Shown one piece after another: positions 36,281 to 44,265 of a DNA stretch of 64,000 bases. Position 1 is the stretch's first letter, and every line of letters begins with the position of its first letter. A program made the translations under genes and the position numbers. Source of the DNA: Bacteroidota bacterium (GTDB lineage: Bacteria; Bacteroidota; Bacteroidia; Flavobacteriales; Flavobacteriaceae); contig JAIUNZ010000001.1 in NCBI GenBank assembly GCA_020161455.1, positions 620,001 through 684,000 of the forward strand. Direction: 5' to 3'. The notes beneath the pieces were generated by a model. It worked only from the letters and a program-made list of their open reading frames with translations. It was not told the origin of the DNA and made no database searches.

Positions 36281-36313
36281 TTGTTTTAAAAACATATCGT
36301 AATATTGCAATAT
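36281..36313 (+). promoter_or_regulatory. Promoter/operator of the arsenic operon
   Basis: A TTG (36281-36283) and TAATATTG (36300-36307, close to TAnnTTTG) lie 16 nt apart. The perfect 12-bp palindrome ATATTGCAATAT (36302-36313) overlaps the -7 box. An ArsR dimer bound there would block RNA polymerase. The ArsR gene starts 13 nt later. Confidence 0.55.
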
Positions 36314-36325
36314 AAATATATAACC

Positions 36326-36658
36326 ATGGGAATAACCAAAACAGAAGGCTTTACAGATAGCCAAAACGAACTTGCCGTTTTAACCAAAGCACTAGGACAT
36401 CCTGCTCGAATTGCTATTATAGAATACATCATTAGGGTAAATTCCTGTATCTGCGGCGACATTGTAAACGAATTGCCTCTGGCTCAACCCACGGTTTCGC
36501 AGCATCTAAAAGAACTCAAAAACGCAGGATTGATAAAAGGAAGTGTAGAAGGAAGCTCTATTTGTTATTGCATTGATGAAAATGGGTTTGAAAAAGTGAA
36601 AGGCTTTTTTAAAACTATTTACAATCATATTGAGAAAAAGAAAACCGATTGTTGTTAA
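36326..36658 (+). CDS. ArsR-family transcriptional repressor
   Basis: I chose the ATG at 36326 (MGITKTEGFTDSQ), because the upstream part of the frame would cover the operator. The 110-residue winged-helix protein has KALGHPARIAIIEYI, the recognition helix AQPTVSQHLKELKNAGLIKG, the beta wing VEGSSICYCID, and a metalloid site candidate CIC (in NSCICGDIV) plus a C-terminal CC pair. It should derepress the operon on binding arsenite; the ligand is inferred from the neighbours (ACR3, arsenate-reductase-like gene). Confidence 0.88.
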   Translation: MGITKTEGFTDSQNELAVLTKALGHPARIAIIEYIIRVNSCICGDIVNELPLAQPTVSQHLKELKNAGLIKGSVEGSSICYCIDENGFEKVKGFFKTIYNHIEKKKTDCC

Positions 36659-36673
36659 TTAAAAAATCATATT

Positions 36674-37141
36674 ATGAAATTATCCGAAATTAAAAGCATC
36701 TTGCCAAATCTTGAAACAGTTGCGTTTCAATTGCCAAACGGAACTTTTGTTCCCGAGCATTTTCACGTAACCGAAGTGGGTTTGATTACCAAAAACTTTA
36801 TCGATTGTGGCGGAACGGTGCGCAAAGAAACAGTAGTTAACTTCCAACTTTGGAACGCCAACGATTTTAACCATCGACTAAAACCTAAAAAACTTTTAAA
36901 CATCATCGAACTGTCTGAAAAAGTATTGGGCATCACTGATTTTGAAATTGAAGTAGAATACCAAGATACTACTATTGGTAAATATAATTTGTCCTTTAAC
37001 GGAAAAAACTTTGAATTGGTAAACAAACAAACGGCTTGTTTAGCCATAGACCAATGTGGAATACCAGCAGAAAAACAAAAGGTAAGACTTTCAGACATGA
37101 CCAATGAACCATGTTGCGCTCCAGATGGAAACTGTTGCTAA
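36674..37141 (+). CDS. DUF6428 arsenic-operon protein
   Basis: A 155-residue cytoplasmic protein 15 nt after the ArsR gene. It has FVPEHFHVTEVGLITK near residue 25, FIDCGGTVR, and a Cys-rich C-terminus (KQTACLAIDQCGIP, then EPCCAPDGNCC). The family DUF6428 recurs in bacterial arsenic operons, but its role is not established to my knowledge. The His/Cys content fits metalloid handling (inference). If the longest start of the next gene were used, the two would overlap by 38 nt. Confidence 0.8.
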   Translation: MKLSEIKSILPNLETVAFQLPNGTFVPEHFHVTEVGLITKNFIDCGGTVRKETVVNFQLWNANDFNHRLKPKKLLNIIELSEKVLGITDFEIEVEYQDTTIGKYNLSFNGKNFELVNKQTACLAIDQCGIPAEKQKVRLSDMTNEPCCAPDGNCC

Positions 37142-37160
37142 CCAACTATTCAAAGAAGAA

Positions 37161-37793
37161 ATGACGGCATCGCAATCTATATTGTTTTCAGAAATTGAAA
37201 ACTGCATCAAGCAGTTGAATCTTGCAAGCATCAGCACGGAACGCAAAAAAATGTTGCAACCACTGATAGCTTTTATTCAAGCCAAAGTGACCAACAAAGA
37301 ATCCATTAGGCTGAATCTAATTTGCACACACAATTCGAGAAGAAGCCATTTGGCACAAGTTTGGGCGCAAACAGCGGCGGCTTATTATAATCTAAAAAAT
37401 GTCTTTTGCTATTCGGGCGGAACAGAAGCTACAGCCATGTTTCCAATGGTAGGCAAAACATTAGAAAATCAAGGGTTTAAAATCAAGATGCTTTCGGAAG
37501 GGAACAATCCAGTGTATGCCATCAAGTTTTCTAAAAACGAGCCTGCCATCATAGCATTTTCCAAAACTTTTGAAGATGATTTTAATCCCGAAAGTAATTT
37601 TGCCGCCATCATGACGTGTTCGCAAGCAGACGAAGGTTGTCCTTTTATTTTGGGAGCTGAAAAAAGGATTCCCATTACTTATGATGACCCAAAAGTTTTT
37701 GACAACACACCTCAACAAGCCGAAAAATATGAAGAACGCAGTGTGCACATTGCTACTGAAATGATGTATGTTTTTTCACAAATTAATCAATAG
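37161..37793 (+). CDS. Arsenate reductase-like low-molecular-weight protein-tyrosine phosphatase
   Basis: I chose the ATG at 37161, 19 nt after the previous stop; the frame is open to an ATG at 37104 that overlaps that gene by 38 nt. The 210-residue product has the LMW-PTP P-loop CTHNSRR (C55 to R61, CX5R), SGGTEATAM, and a downstream region with [11 protein letters not shown] holding the general-acid Asp-Pro. It lies in an arsenic operon, so reduction of arsenate to arsenite is likely, although a tyrosine phosphatase activity cannot be excluded. The longer N-terminus (~50 residues) is typical of the Bacteroidota form. Confidence 0.85.
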   Translation: MTASQSILFSEIENCIKQLNLASISTERKKMLQPLIAFIQAKVTNKESIRLNLICTHNSRRSHLAQVWAQTAAAYYNLKNVFCYSGGTEATAMFPMVGKTLENQGFKIKMLSEGNNPVYAIKFSKNEPAIIAFSKTFEDDFNPESNFAAIMTCSQADEGCPFILGAEKRIPITYDDPKVFDNTPQQAEKYEERSVHIATEMMYVFSQINQ

Positions 37794-37795
37794 CT

Positions 37796-38866
37796 ATGGC
37801 AGTAAATCATTGTACACCTGCAGTAGAACGAAAGAAGTTAGGATTTTTAGACCGCTTTCTAACCTTGTGGATCTTCTTGGCTATGGCAGTTGGTGTTTCG
37901 GTTGGCTATTTCGTTCCATCTAGTAGCGGTTTTATCAATTCCTTTTCTAGTGGTACTACCAACATACCGTTAGCCATTGGGTTAATCCTAATGATGTATC
38001 CGCCATTGGCCAAAGTAAAATATGAGCAAATGGGCGAAGTATTTAAGAACACCAAAGTACTTGGTGCATCCTTATTCCTCAATTGGATTGTTGGCCCCAT
38101 ACTCATGTTTGCATTAGCGCTACTCTTTCTAAAAGGCTATCCCGAATACATGATTGGGTTAATCTTAATTGGGTTAGCTCGATGCATCGCCATGGTTGTA
38201 GTGTGGAATGATTTAGCCGATGGAAACCGAGAATATGCCGCAGGATTGATTGCCTTAAACAGTATTTTTCAAGTGTTGTTGTACAGTGTCTATGCTTATG
38301 TGTTCATTACTATCTTGCCACCCTATTTTGGCTATACCGGTTTTGAAGTAAACATCAGCATCGGACAAATAGCCGAAAGTGTAGGCGTCTATCTAGGCAT
38401 TCCGTTTGCATTGGGAATAATTAGTCGCTATACTTTAATCAAACTGAAAGGTGAAGAATGGTTTCAAACAAAATATGTTCTTTTCATTTCACCTATAACT
38501 TTAGTAGCACTGTTGTTTACCATCTTAATAATGTTTAGCCTAAAAGGAGAGCTTATTGTTCAAATTCCTATGGATGTGATTCGTATAGCTATTCCGTTGG
38601 TCATTTATTTTGTGGTTATGTTTGTGGTTAGTTTTTTTGTCGGAAAGTATTTTGGTGCCGATTATTCTAAATCAACTTCTATTGCCTTTACTGCCACCGG
38701 AAATAATTTTGAATTAGCTATTGCCGTTGCCATTGGTGTTTTTGGAATCAACAGCGGACAAGCGTTTGCAGGTGTTATTGGTCCATTGGTAGAAGTACCC
38801 GCATTAATCGCTTTATTCAATGTTGCCTTTTGGTTTAAGAAAAAATATTTTAAAGCGGAAGTTTAG
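37796..38866 (+). CDS. ACR3-family arsenite efflux permease
   Basis: A 356-residue inner-membrane exporter with ten hydrophobic segments. It has the conserved Cys130 of TM4 in [20 protein letters not shown] and the TM9/10 motif [13 protein letters not shown] with an essential Glu. It extrudes arsenite produced by the upstream reductase. Its ATG lies two nt after the reductase stop, so the four genes form one operon. The length is typical for ACR3. Confidence 0.94.
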   Translation: MAVNHCTPAVERKKLGFLDRFLTLWIFLAMAVGVSVGYFVPSSSGFINSFSSGTTNIPLAIGLILMMYPPLAKVKYEQMGEVFKNTKVLGASLFLNWIVGPILMFALALLFLKGYPEYMIGLILIGLARCIAMVVVWNDLADGNREYAAGLIALNSIFQVLLYSVYAYVFITILPPYFGYTGFEVNISIGQIAESVGVYLGIPFALGIISRYTLIKLKGEEWFQTKYVLFISPITLVALLFTILIMFSLKGELIVQIPMDVIRIAIPLVIYFVVMFVVSFFVGKYFGADYSKSTSIAFTATGNNFELAIAVAIGVFGINSGQAFAGVIGPLVEVPALIALFNVAFWFKKKYFKAEV

Positions 38867-38947
38867 TACGAAGCAAAATCCATAACGCCACAAATCCCAT
38901 AAATTTTGTACTTTAGTAAAACCTTTTACAAAACAAAAACTGCGATT

Positions 38948-39415
38948 ATGACACGAAGTGCGTTTATAGCCAACCGCCTAGAAGAAGTACTCTTGAACGG
39001 AACATGGATAGCCAACACCAACTACAAGGCACAAATAAAAAACATTAACTGGCAACAAGCCAACCAACAAGTGGGAACGCTCAATACTATTGCGCTACTC
39101 ACCCATCACGTTAATTACTATTTGGGTGGACTATTAAACGTGTTCAACGGTGGCGCACTCGAAATCAGAGATCAATTTAGCTTTGACATGCCACCCATCC
39201 AATCTGAAACCGACTGGAAAAATCTCTGCCATGATTTCTTGACCAACGCAGAATTATTTATACAACATGTTTCAAAAATTGAAGAAGAACAATGGGATAC
39301 TGTTTTTGTGGATGAAAGATACGGAACCTATTACCGAAATATAGAAGGCGTTATTGAGCACTGCTATTATCATCTAGGGCAAATTTCGTTGATAAAAAAG
39401 TTGGTTTTAAAATAG
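38948..39415 (+). CDS. DinB-superfamily protein
   Basis: I chose the ATG at 38948 (MTRSAFIANRLEE). The 155-residue four-helix-bundle protein has His residues LLTHHVNYYLGG (~53-64) and IEGVIEHCYYHLGQISL near the C-terminus, the three-His metal site of the DinB/DUF1572 group, plus the conserved GTW near the start. Such proteins may act as thiol transferases or bind metal. No substrate is indicated. It stands alone after the arsenic operon with an 81-nt gap, so it is not clearly part of that operon. Confidence 0.75.
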   Translation: MTRSAFIANRLEEVLLNGTWIANTNYKAQIKNINWQQANQQVGTLNTIALLTHHVNYYLGGLLNVFNGGALEIRDQFSFDMPPIQSETDWKNLCHDFLTNAELFIQHVSKIEEEQWDTVFVDERYGTYYRNIEGVIEHCYYHLGQISLIKKLVLK

Positions 39416-39462
39416 TAGAATAGTTTGAGTTTGCAATATGTGTAAGCAAAATAAAAAACCAC

Positions 39463-39885
39463 ATGAAGTACAAAATATTATTTATTATTATATGTTTTCT
39501 GTTTTCTTTTTCAGTCTTTTCACAAAAGAGAGAAGAAAAAGTAACATTGGGATATTATTGTGGATATTCGGGTTCTGGAACTTCGGTTGTAATCAAATTT
39601 GCTCAGCTTTTATATGATAAAAAGTATAAAACTCTTAAAGAATTATTATACTCAAAGATTCCAGCAGAAAATTTTCTTTCGGTTGTTATTTGTAAAAGGT
39701 TAGCTCATAAAAAGATAATAACTTTAACCGAATTAGAGTTAAAAAGAATTGACGAACTATTCCATTCAAAAGAAAAAGTTCCAATTTGTGGTGGTTGCAC
39801 TTTTTTTGAAGAAGTAGAGTTAACTAAATTATTAAACTCCAACGAAGAAGTTTTTTCGGCAATGGATTATTTTTTTGATTCTTAA
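39463..39885 (+). CDS. Small secreted protein, hypothetical
   Basis: A 140-residue protein with a signal peptide (MKYKILFIIICFLFSFSVFSQ). The mature part has YYCGYSGSG at the start, a CGGC pair in VPICGGCTFFEE near the end and a single Cys in VVICKRL. CGGC may be redox-active or metal-binding. A helical middle (FAQLLYDKKYKTLKELLYSK) gives no family. It is alone, followed by the 427-nt non-coding stretch. Confidence 0.65.
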   Translation: MKYKILFIIICFLFSFSVFSQKREEKVTLGYYCGYSGSGTSVVIKFAQLLYDKKYKTLKELLYSKIPAENFLSVVICKRLAHKKIITLTELELKRIDELFHSKEKVPICGGCTFFEEVELTKLLNSNEEVFSAMDYFFDS

Positions 39886-39914
39886 TATATGGATTTGCAA
39901 TCGTCTTAAATAAT

Positions 39915-39995
39915 TTAATCCTCCATCCTCAACCCTACTTCACTTCCTCTTTCTAGCGGTGTATCGTGTTCAAAACAGAGCACTATTTCTATGCC
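39915..39995 (-). pseudogene. Decayed C-terminal remnant of an ABC ATPase
   Basis: On the minus strand, 26 codons end at TAA (39917-39915) and read FEHDTPLERGSEVGLRMED at their end. The intact ABC ATPase gene starting 400 nt away ends YFENDTALEKGSAIGLRIQ: 11 of 17 residues match over the shared stretch, and the nucleotide sequences align (CTTTCTAgCGgtGTATCGTgTTCAAAA against TTTCTAaCGcaGTATCGTtTTCAAAA). A TGA interrupts the frame upstream, where the 21-bp repeat begins. It looks like what is left of a duplicated gene. Confidence 0.65.
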
Positions 39996-40075
39996 TCAGA
40001 ATTGAAATTCTATGCTTATGAATTGATGTTCTATGTTTCAGAATTGATGTTCTATGCCTTAGAATTGATGTTCTG
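39987..40075 (+). repeat. 21-bp tandem repeat, four units
   Basis: TTCTATG-anchored units start at 39987, 40008, 40029 and 40050, with a partial unit at 40071, each exactly 21 nt. The shared body is TTCTATG..T.(A/T)GAATTGATG, with the first unit reading GAATTGAAA. The period is a multiple of three, but no long frame reads through it. Confidence 0.85.
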
Positions 40076-40087
40076 TTTGATTGTTTT

Positions 40088-40257
40088 GATGCAGGCATTT
40101 CAATACCTGCCTACAATAGTTTTCGTTTCTATGTAACTGTTATATAGAATTTTAAACTATTAAGCTCATTAAAACAATTAAGCGTTGTTGGGTTGGTATA
40201 GTTTAGATACAAGCATTAGAAACATGTTTACTATAGCATTTGTTTCTATGAAACTGT
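40088..40257 (+). repeat. Pair of ~52-bp imperfect direct repeats
   Basis: Copy 1 is 40088-40140 and copy 2 is 40206-40257. Both begin GAT(G/A)CA(G/A)GCATT and end GTTTCTATG(T/A)AACTGT. Copy 1 also has a short inverted repeat GCAGG...CCTGC. The 65 nt between them are unrelated. Confidence 0.55.
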
Positions 40258-40312
40258 GACGATAAAATATTAAGTAAAAAAGAGAATTTTTATTATGACT
40301 TAATAAAACAAG

Positions 40313-41233
40313 TTACTGAATACGCAACCCTATTGCACTGCCTTTTTCTAACGCAGTATCGTTTTCAAAATACAACAAGTGATCGTTATAAGTAGCTTCT
40401 ATCAAATAAACAGCACCTTTAAAAAAAGAATTTAAAACAACCACTTGAAGCGCACCTTTTTTATCTACAACAAGTTGGTGCGGATACAGCAATATCTCTT
40501 TCCCATCAAGCGTAACGGTGTTTACATCGCCAAAAAGTGAAGCTATGTAGTGGCTTTTAGGGTTTTGATAGAGGTTTTGCGGAGTGTCTTGAGCTAGTAG
40601 TGTGCCGTTTTGCATCACCAATGCTTCGTCGGCAAAAGACAATACATCTGAGCTGTCATGTGTGGCTACTATGGTGGTAATTTGTTTTTCTTTTAGGTAA
40701 GCAAAGAGTTTTCTTCGCAGGGAATTTTTCCTGAAATTATCAATATGACTAAAAGGTTCGTCTAGCAGCAACACTTCGGGTTCTAACGCCAATACTCGTG
40801 CCAATGCGATGCGTTGCATTTGTCCTCCGCTAAGGTATTTGGCTTTTACATGAGCAAGCTCACTCATTTCTACAATGTCGAGGAGTTCGGCTATGCGTTG
40901 GTTTTTTTTATCTTTATAGATGTTGGACAAATATTTGCCCACATTCTCGGCTACGGTGATGAACGGCATGAGGTCAAAATCTTGTGCCAGGTATTTCATA
41001 TAATCCATTCCTGGAATCAGATGGTATTTTGGACCTAACACTTCGGTGTCGTTCCAATAGATTTGTCCACTGTTTAGGTCATGCAAGCCATAGATAAGTT
41101 TTAATAACGTGCTTTTCCCACAACCGCTTTCGCCAATTATAGCCAATGTTTTCCCTTTAGTCAACGAAAAATCAACATTTTTAAGTGTAGGTTGATCTAA
41201 ATAAGAAAACGAAATGTTTTGTAGTTGTAACAT
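40313..41233 (-). CDS. ABC transporter ATP-binding protein
   Basis: I chose the ATG at 41233 (MLQLQNISFSYLDQ); upstream Met residues would add six. The 306-residue ATPase has Walker A GESGCGKST (34-42), the signature LSGGQMQRIALARV, Walker B LLLDEPFSHID and the H-loop ATHDSSDVL. A short C-terminal beta domain (after ~235) resembles the TOBE-like tail of the PotA/MalK type, seen in importers. No permease or binding-protein gene is adjacent, so the substrate is unknown. A degraded copy of its 3' end lies 330 nt downstream. Confidence 0.92.
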   Translation of the reverse strand: MLQLQNISFSYLDQPTLKNVDFSLTKGKTLAIIGESGCGKSTLLKLIYGLHDLNSGQIYWNDTEVLGPKYHLIPGMDYMKYLAQDFDLMPFITVAENVGKYLSNIYKDKKNQRIAELLDIVEMSELAHVKAKYLSGGQMQRIALARVLALEPEVLLLDEPFSHIDNFRKNSLRRKLFAYLKEKQITTIVATHDSSDVLSFADEALVMQNGTLLAQDTPQNLYQNPKSHYIASLFGDVNTVTLDGKEILLYPHQLVVDKKGALQVVVLNSFFKGAVYLIEATYNDHLLYFENDTALEKGSAIGLRIQ

Positions 41234-41316
41234 AACTTTAATGAAATACAAAGTTGAATAAACTTTTAGATATTAAAAAATTTAATTTAAATTACTTAAA
41301 ATTAAAATATTAAACA

Positions 41317-41347
41317 TTGATTTTGAATAAAATAAAATATAATTTTG
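41317..41347 (+). promoter_or_regulatory. Putative sigma-A promoter of the 41364 gene
   Basis: TTG (41317-41319) and TAATTTTG (41340-41347) are exactly 20 nt apart, ending 16 nt before the ATG. Confidence 0.6.
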
Positions 41348-41363
41348 TGCTAAAATATACAGT

Positions 41364-42881
41364 ATGGGTTTGAAAACTTTTATTAGTTTGTTTACATTTA
41401 TTACGGCATTCTCTTTTGCTCAAGTTGGAATTGGAACTACTTCACCCCATTCACAGTTAGAAATTGCATCAAGTAATCAAGTTACGCCTGCCAATACTGA
41501 TGGAGTATTAATTCCTAAAATCAATACATTTCCTGCTACTAACCCTACGGCATTACAACAAGGAATGCTTGTCTATTTAACCACAACTGCTACTTTTGCT
41601 AGCACAAGTCGTTCGCCTGGATTTTATTATTGGGATAATACAACAACCAACTGGATAAGAATTCAAACCAATCCGACTTCAAATTGGAATCTATTGGGTA
41701 ATGCAGCAACTAGTATTAGTACAAATTTTATTGGCACTACCGATAACACTGATTTAGTTATTAAAAGAAATAACATTAAAGCGGGTTATATTGGAAACCC
41801 AAGTACATCACCATTTACAAATGCCAACACATCTTTTGGTGCTAACTCATTGCTTAACCCTACAATTACAGGAGTTGTTGGCGAAGGAACTAGAAATTCT
41901 GCTTTTGGTGTTAATGTTATGCCTGGTTTAACTACTGGCGGTTTAAATACTGGTATTGGTGAATATACTCTTTTTTCTGCCACTACAGGAAGTGCTAATA
42001 CTGCTGTAGGTTCTGCAGCTTTGTATTCAGTATCAACAGGGCGATTTAATGTTGCCGTTGGAAGAAACGCATTGGTGACTTCAAATGGAAGTAACAATAT
42101 TGGAATTGGAACATCTGCTTTAAACGGAAATTCTTCGGGAAACAATAATATTGCCATTGGTACATCGTCCTTTAGACTGAATAGTACTGGAAGTAATAAT
42201 CTAGCACTTGGAAATCAAGCAGGTTATAATGAAACTGGCAGCAATAAATTATACATAGAAATGTCAACAGCAGTAAGCGGGACAGGTTCAAGTGAAAACA
42301 ATGCATTAATTTATGGCGAATTTGACAATAGAATTGTTAGAACAAATGGTCAACTTCAAATAGGAAATCCAACGACATCTGGATATACTTTTCCAACAAC
42401 ACGAGGAACAAATAATCAAATTCTTCAAACCAATGCAACGGGAACACTTTCTTGGGTCAATTCGATAAATAACTTTTCGTTAGTTAGAGCAAATCTTACA
42501 GCTAATCAAGTTGTAAACGCAACAGGTTGGCAAAAAATAACCTTTAACACTACCCTTTTTGATTCTGGCTCCGAGTTTGTAACAGCAACAAACCGATTTG
42601 TTGCCAACAAAAATGGTTATTATGAAATCAATGCTGGTTTTCATACCTTCAATAAAAATGATACAGAACAATATGCAATAGCTGTTTATAAAAATGGGGT
42701 TGAATATCAAGAAACAGCAGCGCACCATTATGGAGACAAACTAATTTCTAGAACAATTAATTGTACTATCAGTTTAAATGTAAATGACTATATTGAAATA
42801 TACATGTTTAATGGAAATGCACCCACTACTGTAGATGGATTTACAGGTAAAACTTATTTTGAAGTAAAACAAATACGTTAA
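41364..42881 (+). CDS. Secreted protein with YadA-like head repeats and a C-terminal C1q-like domain
   Basis: A 505-residue exported protein with a 19-residue signal peptide ending SFA. The N-terminal region has QVGIGTTSPHSQLEIASS (the tail-fibre-like flavobacterial motif). A run of ~14-residue repeats follows: NTAVGSAAL, NVAVGRNAL, NIGIGTSAL, NIAIGTSSF and NLALGNQAG, like the head repeats of trimeric adhesins. The last ~135 residues (FSLVRANLTANQVVNATGWQ, then GYYEINAGFHT and YFEVKQIR) resemble a C1q/TNF-like jelly roll. It is likely a trimeric surface or tail-spike-like protein. No type IX sorting domain was seen. Confidence 0.78.
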   Translation: MGLKTFISLFTFITAFSFAQVGIGTTSPHSQLEIASSNQVTPANTDGVLIPKINTFPATNPTALQQGMLVYLTTTATFASTSRSPGFYYWDNTTTNWIRIQTNPTSNWNLLGNAATSISTNFIGTTDNTDLVIKRNNIKAGYIGNPSTSPFTNANTSFGANSLLNPTITGVVGEGTRNSAFGVNVMPGLTTGGLNTGIGEYTLFSATTGSANTAVGSAALYSVSTGRFNVAVGRNALVTSNGSNNIGIGTSALNGNSSGNNNIAIGTSSFRLNSTGSNNLALGNQAGYNETGSNKLYIEMSTAVSGTGSSENNALIYGEFDNRIVRTNGQLQIGNPTTSGYTFPTTRGTNNQILQTNATGTLSWVNSINNFSLVRANLTANQVVNATGWQKITFNTTLFDSGSEFVTATNRFVANKNGYYEINAGFHTFNKNDTEQYAIAVYKNGVEYQETAAHHYGDKLISRTINCTISLNVNDYIEIYMFNGNAPTTVDGFTGKTYFEVKQIR

Positions 42882-42886
42882 AAAAA

Positions 42887-42924
42887 TAAGAGCGATATTC
42901 TCAAATATCGAGAAACCGCTCTTA
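42887..42924 (-). terminator. Two-tier terminator hairpin, mainly for the UbiB-type gene
   Basis: TAAGAGCG (42887-42894) can pair with CGCTCTTA (42917-42924), and inside CGATATT pairs with AATATCG. On the minus strand the T-rich tail follows, so it ends the 42949 gene; for the plus-strand 41364 gene it may only be a stabilising stem. Confidence 0.65.
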
Positions 42925-42948
42925 CCAACCTAACCAATAAGTTTATTT

Positions 42949-44259
42949 TTAATCAATATATTTTTCAAAAGTTTTTGTATCGACTCTTGCTTTTAAATCG
43001 TGTAACAAATTATATAAACCAAAGAAAGTACGGTTGATATATAAGAAATGCTTGGAGCCTCGGTTACCATTCATCTTGCGAAGTTGGGTATCTTTTGAAA
43101 ACTCTTCACCCATTTGAGCAATCTTTCCAAAAAATTCTTCATCCGAAAAATCAAAATAATTGCCGTGAAATGGCAGTGTAAATAGACTTAACAAATCATG
43201 AAACATCTTGGTAAAATATTCTATTTCCTTGGGTGAATCGTCATTTCTCAGAATTTCTAATTCGTATAGTTTATCCGTAAACAATTTAGGATTATTGATA
43301 ACTTTTGGATCTGCTAATTCAAAATAGGGAACATAAAACTCTTCGGGAACGTGTTTGATGCAACCAAAATCGATGGCGACTAATTTCTCATTTTTATCAA
43401 TAATAAAATTTCCAGGATGTGGATCAGCATGCACTTGTTTTAAATAATGCATTTGATACATATAAAAATCCCAAAGTGCTTGACCGAGTTTATCGCCCAA
43501 TTCACGATTTGAATTGTGGGCCGTAAACTCCGAAAGGTGTTCGCCTTCTATCCACTCCATTGTCAATATTTTTTCAGAAGAAAATTCAGGAAAATATTCA
43601 GGAAACCGAAGATTCTCAATTTTTTTACACCATTCGGAAACGTCTTGACTTTGTTTTAATTCGAGTACATAATCCGTTTCTTCGAGTAGTTTGTATTCTA
43701 CTTCTTTAAAATATTTTTCCGAATCTTTACCACGCAGGTTGAACATTCGAGTAGCTATAGGTTTTACCAAAGCTAAATCGGAACTAATGCTATCGGCAAC
43801 ACCAGGATATTGAATTTTTACTGCCAATGTTTTTCCATCTTTAGTTGCTTTGTGCACCTGACCTATACTTGCAGCATTAACTGCATCAGGTGTAAATGTG
43901 TCGTAGAGTTCTTCGGGATATTTTCCTAAATATTTTTTAAAAGTTTTCTTTACTAAAGGTGCAGAAAGTGGTGGTACTGAAAACTGCGACAAAGAGAATT
44001 TATCAACGTAGGCTTGTGGCATGATGCTTTTGTCCATACTCAACATTTGAGCTACTTTTAGAGCACTTCCTTTTAAGTTTTTTAAACCATCATAAATGTC
44101 TTCGGCATTATTTTCGTTCAATTTATCACGATTCAACTCTGGATTTACTATTTTTTCGCCATAATAAGCCACATAGTTTCCTCCTATTTTGATGCCCGTT
44201 TTCAGCAATTGACTGGCTCGTTCTATCTTTCCTGTTGGAATTTTATCTAGTGTTTTCAT
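42949..44259 (-). CDS. ABC1/AarF/UbiB-type atypical kinase-like protein
   Basis: A 436-residue protein of the ABC1 family. Family signs include GSALKVAQMLSMDKS (KxGQ-like region), VKIQYPGVADSISSDLALVK with the ATP-binding Lys, and the catalytic-loop-like HADPHPGNFIID followed by VAIDFGCIKHVP (DFG). In other bacteria UbiB supports ubiquinone synthesis. Flavobacteria use menaquinone, so here it may act on isoprenoid lipids or in another quinone step (inference). It is co-transcribed with the TetR-like gene (7-nt gap). Confidence 0.86.
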   Translation of the reverse strand: MKTLDKIPTGKIERASQLLKTGIKIGGNYVAYYGEKIVNPELNRDKLNENNAEDIYDGLKNLKGSALKVAQMLSMDKSIMPQAYVDKFSLSQFSVPPLSAPLVKKTFKKYLGKYPEELYDTFTPDAVNAASIGQVHKATKDGKTLAVKIQYPGVADSISSDLALVKPIATRMFNLRGKDSEKYFKEVEYKLLEETDYVLELKQSQDVSEWCKKIENLRFPEYFPEFSSEKILTMEWIEGEHLSEFTAHNSNRELGDKLGQALWDFYMYQMHYLKQVHADPHPGNFIIDKNEKLVAIDFGCIKHVPEEFYVPYFELADPKVINNPKLFTDKLYELEILRNDDSPKEIEYFTKMFHDLLSLFTLPFHGNYFDFSDEEFFGKIAQMGEEFSKDTQLRKMNGNRGSKHFLYINRTFFGLYNLLHDLKARVDTKTFEKYID

Positions 44260-44265
44260 GGTTAA

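Larger units (their letters stand above)
39886..40312. other. 427-nt stretch without an intact gene
   Basis: It holds, in order, a decayed 3' end of an ABC-ATPase gene (minus strand, 39915-39995), a 21-bp tandem repeat (39987-40075) and two copies of a ~52-bp imperfect repeat (40088-40140 and 40206-40257). Nothing else is visible. Confidence 0.7.

Noticed and set aside
37104..37160. Longer start of the arsenate-reductase-like gene
   Set aside because: It would overlap the DUF6428 gene by 38 nt and add residues not seen in family members; 37161 gives a clean intergenic gap.
39987..40075. CRISPR array
   Set aside because: Units are directly adjacent 21-mers without unique spacers, and no cas genes are nearby.
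40200..40312. tRNA or small RNA gene
   Set aside because: No cloverleaf or T-loop could be folded by eye, and no GC-rich stem is present.
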